Positions 25,021 through 31,999 of a stretch of 35,884 bases of DNA are shown one piece after another. The notes beneath the pieces are model-generated. The model searched no databases, had not been told where the DNA came from, and was given only the letters and a program-made list of their open reading frames with translations. This DNA comes from Planctomycetaceae bacterium (GTDB lineage: Bacteria; Planctomycetota; Planctomycetia; Pirellulales; UBA1268). The stretch lies in assembly GCA_021300535.1 (NCBI GenBank), contig JAJTED010000044.1, forward strand, positions 1-35,884. Reading direction: 5' to 3'. How positions within the stretch are numbered: position 1 is the stretch's first letter; each line of letters opens with the position of its first letter. Position numbers and translations under genes: made by a program.

Positions 25021-26580
25021 ATGCGACGCGTGTATTCATGCCTCATGGTGGCCTTGCTTCCCGCCATCGTGGCGGCGGAGCCGCCGACAAAGACCATTAC
25101 GCTGCCCGGCGGCGTCGAGGCGCGGTTCGTGTGGATCGCGCCGGGGCGCTATCGCCGGGGAAGTCCTGCGGACGAAACTGAGCGCGGCGCGGATGAGGGC
25201 CCGGCGCATGAGGTGACGTTGACCCGCGGCTTCTTTCTGGGCCGTGAGGAGGTGACCCAGCGGCAGTGGCTGGCCGTCATGGGCACGAATCCGAGCGTCT
25301 TTCGGCAGCCGGTGGCGGATGAAGATCCGCTCGAGCGGCCGGTGGATTCGGTGTCGTGGAACGACGCGCAGCAGTTCATCGATCGGCTCAATGCAGACGG
25401 GCGCGGCAGAGACGACCCGGGCCGCTTTCGCCTGCCGACGGAGGCCGAATGGGAGTTCGCGGCGCGGGCTGGCACGACAACGCCCTATCCCTGGAACGGC
25501 GACGTGCATCGCCATGCGTGGGCCAACAGTCGCTCGTTCGCCCGCACGCATCCGGTCGGCCGGAAGCCCGCCAATGCCTGGGGTCTGCACGACATGCATG
25601 GCAACGTCTGGGAGTGGTGCAGCGACTGGTACGGGCCCTACGCCGCCGCTCCCGCCACCGATCCGACCGGGCCGACGGACGGACACGAGCGGGTCTTTCG
25701 TGGCGGCAGCTGGTATGACTTTGCCCCCGCGTTGCGGTCGGCCAACCGCCATCGGCACCCGCCGGACAAACGCTACACCGCGATCGGGCTGCGCCTCGCG
25801 TTCGATCCCGCGCTCGACCCCGCGGTCGCCCCCGCGAGCGACCACGAGCGCACGGCGCGGCTTCCGGGCGGCGTCGCGATGCGGTTCGCGCGGATTCGCG
25901 GCGGCGAGTTTTCCATGGGCAGTCCGGCGGCCGAGTCCGGTCGGCAGTCCGACGAGGGGCCGGTCCATCGCGTCACCCTGTCCCACGATTATTGGCTCGG
26001 CGTTTTCGAGGTGACCCAGCGGCAATGGCGGGCGGTCATGAGCGCCAATCCATCCGTCTTTCAGGATCAGCCCGCCCACGACGACTGCCCGGTGGAGATG
26101 GTTTCATGGGAGGATGCCCGGCAATTCCTGCACCGCCTCAACGGGCTGGGGCTCGGCGGCACGTTCCGACTCCCCACCGAAGCCGAATGGGAGTTCGCCG
26201 CCCGCGCCGCCACAACGACGCGGTTCGGCTGCGGCGACGATCCCGCCTTTCAAAGCCTGCCGCGCCATGCATGGTTCTATTCGCAGGCCGAGGGCCGGAC
26301 GCATCCCGTCGGCCAGAAAAAGCCCAACGCCTGGGGGCTCTACGACATGCATGGCAACGTCTGGGAATGGTGCAGCGACTGGTACGGCCCGTACGCCGCC
26401 GCTCCCGCCGTCGATCCGACCGGGCCCGCCGCCGGCGACGGCCGCGTCCTCCGCGGCGGCAGCTGGTTCAACGAACCCGAAGCCCTCCGCAGCGCCAACC
26501 GCCTCCGCCATCCCGTCGATTCCCGCCAGACGAATCTCGGGCTGCGCGTGCTCTGGCTCCCCGAGGCGAACCGGCCCTGA
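25021..26580 (+). CDS. Tandem FGE/SUMF1-like protein (two sulfatase-modifying-factor domains)
   Basis: 519 residues with a Sec signal (MRRVYSCLMVALLPAIVAA). Two copies of the formylglycine-generating-enzyme fold (PF03781) sit in tandem, about 27-265 and 280-515. Each has G-x-F/Y-x-M/R-GSP, EVTQRQW, FRLPTEAEWEFAARA, DMHGNVWEWCSDWYGPYAAA and RGGSW. True FGEs have a cysteine pair shortly after RGGSW that binds copper; here those places read YDFAPALRSANRHRH and FNEPEALRSANRLRH, with no Cys. So neither domain should make formylglycine. It is more likely a carbohydrate-binding or structural relative. Two 82-bp stretches (25591-25672 and 26344-26425) are about 94% identical in DNA, showing recent duplication or gene conversion. 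It ends the plus-strand operon. Confidence 0.88.
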   Translation: MRRVYSCLMVALLPAIVAAEPPTKTITLPGGVEARFVWIAPGRYRRGSPADETERGADEGPAHEVTLTRGFFLGREEVTQRQWLAVMGTNPSVFRQPVADEDPLERPVDSVSWNDAQQFIDRLNADGRGRDDPGRFRLPTEAEWEFAARAGTTTPYPWNGDVHRHAWANSRSFARTHPVGRKPANAWGLHDMHGNVWEWCSDWYGPYAAAPATDPTGPTDGHERVFRGGSWYDFAPALRSANRHRHPPDKRYTAIGLRLAFDPALDPAVAPASDHERTARLPGGVAMRFARIRGGEFSMGSPAAESGRQSDEGPVHRVTLSHDYWLGVFEVTQRQWRAVMSANPSVFQDQPAHDDCPVEMVSWEDARQFLHRLNGLGLGGTFRLPTEAEWEFAARAATTTRFGCGDDPAFQSLPRHAWFYSQAEGRTHPVGQKKPNAWGLYDMHGNVWEWCSDWYGPYAAAPAVDPTGPAAGDGRVLRGGSWFNEPEALRSANRLRHPVDSRQTNLGLRVLWLPEANRP

Positions 26581-26656
26581 AGCCAGCCGTCCCTGCCGAG
26601 CGAACAGCGCACGCCGGAATCGAGCCCCCACACCCTTCGGCCACCAGACGCCGGCG

Positions 26657-27316
26657 TCAATCGGCCAGGGGCAAGACCTCGACCTTGCGGATGCTCACCC
26701 TGCTCCCCGGGTCATGCTGCTGGAAAGCGAAGTGGCCCTCCTTGAAGGCCTGCGCGAAATCGAGGTATTCGTACAACTCGTTCCCATCCACCATGACCTT
26801 GATCCGGGTCACGTTGCGACCGCGCCAGACGTCGTCACGGACCTGCAGCTCGTAGGTGAACCACGTGTCCGGCTTGACGAGCTGCTTGTAGACGTGGTTC
26901 CGGCCGTACAGCGAGCCGGTGCGAATCGGATCGGTGTGCGTGCTGGCAATCTGCGCCTCATAGCCGTCGGCGAAGGTCGGCCGGCGGGTCGTGCGGAAGT
27001 AGAGTCCGGAGTTGCCGCCGTCGTTGATCTTGATCTCCGCGCGATAGCGGAAGTTCTTGTACGGCCCCTTGGTGCAGACCAGCATCGAGGCGGCGCCTGA
27101 CCCACGCATTTCGCCATCCACCACTTCCCACACGCTCGCCTGGTTCCCCACCTTTTCCCAGTCGGTCAGCGTCTTGCCGTCGAAGAGCGGGGTCCAGGTG
27201 TCCTCCGCCCGGAGCCCGCCGGAACGGGCCGGCGCAGCCCCGAGGACGGCCGCCACGAACAGCAGCCACACCAGGAACGGAGGGGAAACGAACGGACGGG
27301 AACGCGACAACTGCAT
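26657..27316 (-). CDS. DUF1080 (3-keto-disaccharide hydrolase-like) exported protein
   Basis: 219 residues from the ATG at 27316. GAGGAG lies 8 nt upstream, better than the start at 27388. A Sec signal (LVWLLFVAAVLGAAPARS) is followed by a complete DUF1080 domain: WTPLFDGKTLTDWEKVG, VVDGEMRGSG, INDGGNSGLYFRT, GYEAQIAST, GSLYGRNHVYKQLVKPD, TRIKVMVDGNELYEYLD and FAFQQHDPGSRVSIRKVEV. The fold is a concanavalin-like sandwich, and characterised members hydrolyse 3-keto-glycosides outside the cytoplasm. It is convergent with the FGE-like gene and follows the oxidase gene by 93 bp, with a hairpin between. A stand-alone form of the domain that opens the 1640-residue fusion. Confidence 0.85.
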   Translation of the reverse strand: MQLSRSRPFVSPPFLVWLLFVAAVLGAAPARSGGLRAEDTWTPLFDGKTLTDWEKVGNQASVWEVVDGEMRGSGAASMLVCTKGPYKNFRYRAEIKINDGGNSGLYFRTTRRPTFADGYEAQIASTHTDPIRTGSLYGRNHVYKQLVKPDTWFTYELQVRDDVWRGRNVTRIKVMVDGNELYEYLDFAQAFKEGHFAFQQHDPGSRVSIRKVEVLPLAD

Positions 27317-27397
27317 GGGACTTGCTCCTCGGGGGTGGTGGGTCCGCAACTCGCGGAACTCGATCAGCCGGCTGCAGCTGATCCCCACGGATCAGCC

Positions 27398-27421
27398 GCG
27401 AACCCGCGGCTACGGGTTCGC
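27398..27421 (-). terminator. Hairpin at the end of the hydroxyacid oxidase gene
   Basis: A perfect 9-bp stem GCGAACCCG (27398-27406) / CGGGTTCGC (27413-27421) with a 6-nt loop, overlapping the last codons and stop of the oxidase gene. No T-run. It could attenuate transcription into the DUF1080 gene or stabilise the upstream mRNA. Confidence 0.45.
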
Positions 27422-28648
27422 CTTATGGGGCGTCGGGGCGGATTCGTGAACGGCACCGCTTGAACCCAGATTGCAGACGAGGTCGCCGCGGCTCACGTCC
27501 GCGAGTCGGCTCTTGCCCGCCAGGGCGAAGGTCAGGTCGAGGTCGGCGGCGAGATTGAGCAGATATTCCCGCACGCCCTCGCGGCCGCCCGCCGCCAGCG
27601 CCCACAAGACGGGCCGGCCGACGAGCACGGCCCGCGCCCCGAGCGCCACGGCCTTGAACACGTCCGCCCCACGGCGGATGCCGCCGTCGAACAGCACCGG
27701 CACGCGGTCGCGAACGGCGTCCACCACGGCGGGCAGAACCTCCAGCGTGCCGACCGAGCCGTCCACCTGACGGCCACCATGGTTCGACACCACGATGCCA
27801 TCGACTCCCTGATCGACCGCCCGCCGCGCGTCTTCGGGATGCTGGATTCCCTTCACAAGCAGCGGCAGGTCGGTGTTGTCGCGGAGAAACTTCAGGTCTT
27901 TCCAGGTGCGGGAAAGGTCGGAGAAGACCTGGAGATAACGCTCAGCCGCGGCCGCGACGTCTTCTTCGGGCGGACGCGACAACGAGCGGCGAAACACCGG
28001 GTCGGTGAAGTAGTTCGCCAGTCCCATCCCCTGCAGAAACGGCAGGAATGCCAGCTGCAGGTTTCGCTCCCGCCAGCCCAGGCTTTGGGTGTCGAGCGTG
28101 ACCACGATGGCCGAGTAGCCCGCCCGCTTCGCCCGCTCCAGGAAGCTCAAGGTCAACTCGGGATCCTTGGGCCAGTAGAGCTGGAACCAGCGCGGCCCGG
28201 GGCCGGCGGCCTGGGCCACCTCCTCCATCGAAAACGTCGCCACGTTGCTGATCACGAACGGGATGCCGAGGGCGGCCGCCGCCGCGGCCGACGCCTTCTC
28301 CCCTTCCGGATGGGCCGCCGCCTGGACGCCGATCGGGGCGATGAGCAGCGGCAGGGAAAGGTCGTGCCCCAGCAGCGACACGCCGAAGTCGCGGCTCGAG
28401 ATGTCGCACAGCATGCGGGGCACGATCCGCCAGCGGTCGAACGCCGCCAGGTTGTTGCGGGCGGTCGCCCCGCTGCCGGCGCTGCCGGCGATCCAGTCGT
28501 AGGCTTCCGCCGACAGGATGCTCCGCGCCTTCTCCTCGAGCTGTTCCACCGCCAGGGGGATGAACCCGGGGTCGGTCCGCTTGCCCGTGCGGTAGATCTC
28601 GATCTGCCGCCCGGTCTGGAAGCTGCGCATCGGCTCGGAAGCGTGCAT
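27410..28648 (-). CDS. FMN-dependent alpha-hydroxyacid oxidase/dehydrogenase (LldD family)
   Basis: 412 residues, full length and cytoplasmic (no signal). FMN-family landmarks are all present: YDWIAGSAGSG, PLLIAPIGVQAAAHPEGE, WFQLYWPKDPEL (Tyr158), VTLDTQSLGWRERN, LPLLVKGIQHPEDA (Lys266), GIVVSNHGGRQVDG with catalytic His290 and Arg293, and DGGIRRGADVFKAVALGARA. Family members oxidise L-lactate, glycolate, mandelate or long-chain hydroxyacids to keto acids. GSAGSGATARN is closer to the lactate 2-monooxygenase/oxidase branch than to E. coli LldD, but substrate cannot be read from sequence. A hydroxyacid oxidase beside the aldonate genes might act on glycolate or another product of sugar-acid breakdown (inference). 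Confidence 0.9.
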   Translation of the reverse strand: MHASEPMRSFQTGRQIEIYRTGKRTDPGFIPLAVEQLEEKARSILSAEAYDWIAGSAGSGATARNNLAAFDRWRIVPRMLCDISSRDFGVSLLGHDLSLPLLIAPIGVQAAAHPEGEKASAAAAAALGIPFVISNVATFSMEEVAQAAGPGPRWFQLYWPKDPELTLSFLERAKRAGYSAIVVTLDTQSLGWRERNLQLAFLPFLQGMGLANYFTDPVFRRSLSRPPEEDVAAAAERYLQVFSDLSRTWKDLKFLRDNTDLPLLVKGIQHPEDARRAVDQGVDGIVVSNHGGRQVDGSVGTLEVLPAVVDAVRDRVPVLFDGGIRRGADVFKAVALGARAVLVGRPVLWALAAGGREGVREYLLNLAADLDLTFALAGKSRLADVSRGDLVCNLGSSGAVHESAPTPHKANP

Positions 28649-29001
28649 GGAAGTGTCCGTGGAGATGTCGTCGCGGAGGAAAACAGCCGGTCGAAGATTA
28701 CCGCATGCTCGTGCCGGCCTTCAATCGCCGGCGCAGCGACACGAAGCCCCCAACCCACGCGATCCGCTCGCCAGCAGTCGAGCGCCGGGGCAGTCGGCTC
28801 CCGCGCGGCCGAGAAAATCGGCCGCACCCGACGGGGGCTTCTTGTGCGCTCCCAAAAAGCCCCGGGTGGAAACCCGGGGACACCGGGCACGAAAACCACC
28901 CCTCCGTTCATGCCGCACGAGATTCGCCGGTGCAACCTCTCGCCGCATCGGCAACGGCGCCGCTTCTCTGGCACCGAGCGGCGGGCCGCCCGACGGGCGA
29001 C
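28649..29001. other. Intergenic region holding a hairpin cluster
   Basis: 353 bp between the aldehyde dehydrogenase (stop at 29002) and the oxidase (start at 28648), both minus strand. No gene is seen; the notable content is the hairpin cluster at 28805-28879. Confidence 0.5.
28805..28879. repeat. Cluster of three palindromes, two of them mutually exclusive
   Basis: Stem 1: GCGGCCGA / TCGGCCGC with loop GAAAA (28805-28825). Stem 2: GGGGCTT (28834-28840) / AAGCCCC (28857-28863). Stem 3: CCCCGGGT-GGAA-ACCCGGGG (28860-28879). Stems 2 and 3 share 28860-28863, so they cannot form together. The layout resembles REP-type repeats. Confidence 0.6.
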
Positions 29002-30450
29002 TCACTGCCGCCCGCGGACGCCCTCCACGATCCGCTCGATGCCGAGCGGGTTGGCATCCTGGAGGGCTGCGGGCAGCAGGGCATCGGGCACGTCCTGGTA
29101 GCAGACGGGGCGAATGAACCGCTCGAGCGCCGCTGTTCCCACGCTCGTGAACCGCGCGTCGCTCGTGGCTGGCCAGGGACCGCCGTGCTGCATCGCGTGG
29201 CACACCTCGACGCCGGTGGGAAAGCCGTTGACGATCAGGCGGCCCGCCTTGTGCTCCAAAAGCTCCAGCAGATCGCCCGCCGCCGCGAGATCCTCCGCCG
29301 TGCCGTGGATCGTGGCCGTCAGCTGACCGTCGAGATGCCGGGCCATCGTCCGCAGCTCGGCGACCGTCTTCACGACGACGACGAGGCTCCACGGCCCAAA
29401 CACCTCTTCGGCCAGCCGCTCGTGGTCGAGGAATGTGGCTCCATCCGTCACGGCGATGAGTCCGGCCGCCTCCGTCTTTGCCGGGTCGGCCGCCGTGGCC
29501 GCCCTCCCGAGGATCGCCGTGCCGGCGACGTTCAACAGCGCCTGCCGACCGTTCTCGAACGCGGCGCGGATGTCGGGGGAGAGCATCGACCCCGGCGCGG
29601 CCGCCGCGATCGCCTCGCCGAGCGCGGTGCGGAAGCCGGACAGATCGCCGCTCTCGACGGCGAACACCAGCCCCGGCTCGGGGCGGGCGGCAGCCGCATC
29701 GCACAGCGCCCGACCCGCGGCCCGTGAGCCGGTGAAGCCCACGGCGCGGCAGGCCGGATGCCGCACGAGCGCGGTGCCGATCACGCTTCCTTCGCCGTGG
29801 AGCATGGAAAAAGTGCCGGGCGGCAGGCCGCAGGTCTCGACAGCCCGCTGGATCACGCCGGCGACCAGTTCCGACGTGCCCGGATGCGCCCGGTGGGCCT
29901 TCACGACGACAGGGTTGCCGGTGCACAGGCCGCTGGCCGTGTCGCCCCCGGCCACGGAAAAGGCGAGCGGAAAATTGCTGCTCCCGAACACCACCACCGG
30001 CCCCAGCGGCCGCTTCATCCGCCGCAGGTCCGGCCGGGGCAGGGGCTGTCGATCGGGCTGACGGCGATCGATCCGCGCATCCACCCACGATCCGTCGCGG
30101 GCGGCGGCCGCGAACAAGTGCAGCTGGCCGCACGTGCGGGCCCGCTCGCCGACGAGCCGCGCGGGAGGCAGCGCCGTCTCGGCGTTGGCCCGTTCAATGA
30201 GCGGATCACCGAGCTCCATGAGCCCCGCGGCAATCGTCTCCAGCAGCGTTGCCCGGACCGCGCCGCTCGAACCGCCGAACACCGGCGCCGCCGCGGCGGC
30301 GGCGAGCATGGCCGCCTCCACGTCGTCGAGCGCTGCCATCGAGAAGCGGCCGGGCAGTTCATGGCCATCGAGCGGGCTCGACGCCGTGAAGGAGCGGGCC
30401 GACTCCCGCAGGGATCCGGCGACGAAGTTTCTGCCGTGCAGGCTGGTCAT
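29002..30450 (-). CDS. Alpha-ketoglutarate-semialdehyde-dehydrogenase-like ALDH lacking its catalytic segment
   Basis: 482 residues. It aligns with NADP-dependent aldehyde dehydrogenases of the alpha-ketoglutarate semialdehyde type (about 525 residues): LHGRNFVAGS, ALPPARLVGERARTCGQL, RQPLPRPDLRRMKRPLGPV, GSSNFPLAFSVAGGDTA (conserved Asn159), VVVKAHRAHPGTSELV, AVGFTGSRAAG, then near the C terminus GRLIVNGFPTGVEVCHAMQH and RFIRPVCYQDVPDALLP. After ARPEP (residue about 258) homologues run through PVYAEM...GQFCTNPGLV; here ARPEP joins directly to GLVFAVESG. Roughly 45 residues, holding the general-base Glu and nucleophile Cys, are missing in frame (near 29670-29682). The protein cannot catalyse the normal reaction. 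Either the gene is dead, or the sequence is collapsed. In the pathway it would make alpha-ketoglutarate. Confidence 0.87.
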   Translation of the reverse strand: MTSLHGRNFVAGSLRESARSFTASSPLDGHELPGRFSMAALDDVEAAMLAAAAAAPVFGGSSGAVRATLLETIAAGLMELGDPLIERANAETALPPARLVGERARTCGQLHLFAAAARDGSWVDARIDRRQPDRQPLPRPDLRRMKRPLGPVVVFGSSNFPLAFSVAGGDTASGLCTGNPVVVKAHRAHPGTSELVAGVIQRAVETCGLPPGTFSMLHGEGSVIGTALVRHPACRAVGFTGSRAAGRALCDAAAARPEPGLVFAVESGDLSGFRTALGEAIAAAAPGSMLSPDIRAAFENGRQALLNVAGTAILGRAATAADPAKTEAAGLIAVTDGATFLDHERLAEEVFGPWSLVVVVKTVAELRTMARHLDGQLTATIHGTAEDLAAAGDLLELLEHKAGRLIVNGFPTGVEVCHAMQHGGPWPATSDARFTSVGTAALERFIRPVCYQDVPDALLPAALQDANPLGIERIVEGVRGRQ

Positions 30451-30571
30451 CGAGAGGGCTCCGGAGTGGGGAACGCGGGCTGTCGGATCGTCGGCCGATC
30501 GTCATCGGGACGCGACGGGCCGACCATTGTAGCGACGGGTCGACCCACCGCCGGCCTGCCGCCGCTGGCGA

Positions 30572-31921
30572 TCACCGCAGGGGCCATGCCACCGCCAGGC
30601 AGAGCGTGGCGATCAGGCCGATCGTGCCCTCGACGGCGACCATCACGGAGGCCGTCCGAAGCGTCTGCACCTCCGACATGCCGCTCATCCGTGAGATCAC
30701 CCAAAAGCCGCTGTCATTCATCCACATTCCCACCTTGGACCCGCAGCCGATGGCGATGGCGACGTACACGGGATGAACCGCCGGCGTGCCATCGAGCAGG
30801 ATCGGGGCCATCACGCCCGCCGCGGTGATCATCGCCACCGTCGCCGATCCCTGGGCCATGCGGATCACCGCCGTCAGCAGCCAGGCCAGCGGGATGAGCC
30901 CGAGCCCGGCGGCCGCGGCCAGCCCGGTGGAGACCTGGCCGAGCCCCGCCTCGCGAAGCGTCACGCCGAGGGCCCCGCCCGCCGCGATCACCAGGATGAT
31001 GTTGCCCGCCTCGGTCACCGCCTCGGCGATCGAGCCACGGACGGCCGGCATGCCGGCGCCGCAGGCCGCGAGCAGCACGATGGAGACAAGCGCGGCCAGC
31101 GACAGCGCGACGTTCTTGTCGCCCAGAATGCGGACCGCCGCCAGCGCGCTGGCGGGAATGGCGTCGGCGGTGGACCGCGACAACGATTCCAGGCTGATGA
31201 GCACCAAGGGGAGCAGGATCGGCAGCAGCGCCGCCCAGAGCGGCGGCCCGCTGCCGGCTGCCGTGGCGGAGGCTCGGGTAGCCGCGGCCGATCGCGCCGG
31301 CTCGAGCGGCCACCGGCCGTCGGCCCATCGGGCGTACGCATAGCCGCCCAGCGCCGCAATGATCCCAACGACGAGCCCCACGCCGCTCATCGTCGCGATG
31401 TCGACGCCGAGGGCGTCGGCCACGAACAGCGGCCCCGGCGTCGGAGGCACGAGCGAATGCGTCATCGTGGCGCCCGCGACGATCGCCAGCACGCACACCA
31501 GATACCCGCGGCCAGTCCGCTCCCAGGCCGCCCGAGCCAGCGGCAGAAGCAGATAGAAGACCGTCTCCGCAAACATCGGGATTCCGAGGACGAACCCGGC
31601 CAAGAGCAGGGCCAGCGGCGTGTGCCGCTCGCCCACGCACCGCTGGATGGCGGCCACGATCCGCCGATCGCCACCGGCCGCGGACAGGCAGCTGCCGAGG
31701 ATCGAGGCCATGGCGATCACGATCCCGATGTCGAGCGCCGTCTTGCCGAAGCCCTCGGCCACCCGCTGGCCCGGCCCGACGGGCCGCGCTGCATCGACCG
31801 GCGTGAGCGCGGCGACGACAAACGCCGCCGCGATGAGGATCAGAAACGGATGGAGCCGAAAGGCCAGCACGCCACCGACCACGACCACGAGGGCCGCGAC
31901 GAGAATGGCAAGCGGGGTCAT
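30572..31921 (-). CDS. GntP-family gluconate/aldonate:H+ symporter
   Basis: 449 residues from the ATG at 31921. The frame runs far upstream over the dehydratase gene on the other strand, but that part is antisense sequence. The protein is almost wholly hydrophobic, with about 12-14 membrane segments from MTPLAILVAALVVVVGGVLA onward. Family signatures are GFGKTALDIGIVIAMASILG, FVLGIPMFAETVFYLLLPL, GATMTHSLVPPTPGPLFVAD (strongly conserved in GntP), GSATVAMITAAGVMAP, GCGSKVGMWMNDSGFWVISR (also diagnostic) and LRTASVMVAVEGTIGLI. GntP transporters import gluconate, idonate or related aldonates with protons. Divergent from the aldonate dehydratase gene with 78 bp between starts, so the two are probably controlled from one shared region. 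Confidence 0.92.
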   Translation of the reverse strand: MTPLAILVAALVVVVGGVLAFRLHPFLILIAAAFVVAALTPVDAARPVGPGQRVAEGFGKTALDIGIVIAMASILGSCLSAAGGDRRIVAAIQRCVGERHTPLALLLAGFVLGIPMFAETVFYLLLPLARAAWERTGRGYLVCVLAIVAGATMTHSLVPPTPGPLFVADALGVDIATMSGVGLVVGIIAALGGYAYARWADGRWPLEPARSAAATRASATAAGSGPPLWAALLPILLPLVLISLESLSRSTADAIPASALAAVRILGDKNVALSLAALVSIVLLAACGAGMPAVRGSIAEAVTEAGNIILVIAAGGALGVTLREAGLGQVSTGLAAAAGLGLIPLAWLLTAVIRMAQGSATVAMITAAGVMAPILLDGTPAVHPVYVAIAIGCGSKVGMWMNDSGFWVISRMSGMSEVQTLRTASVMVAVEGTIGLIATLCLAVAWPLR

Positions 31922-31999
31922 GGCGAAGAATTTCACTCCGGACGGCAGGGGAGAAGGTACACTAACTCCCCGGCGACGGCCACCAACACGACGACCGGC
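31922..31999. promoter_or_regulatory. Divergent promoter region of permease and aldonate dehydratase
   Basis: 78 bp between the two divergent starts. On the plus strand TACACT (31958-31963) could be a -10 box; no good -35 is seen at normal spacing. No inverted repeat stands out as an operator. Confidence 0.3.

Noticed and set aside
25021-26580. Sulfatase-activating formylglycine-generating enzyme
   Set aside because: Both domains lack the Cys pair, and no sulfatase gene is seen in the window.
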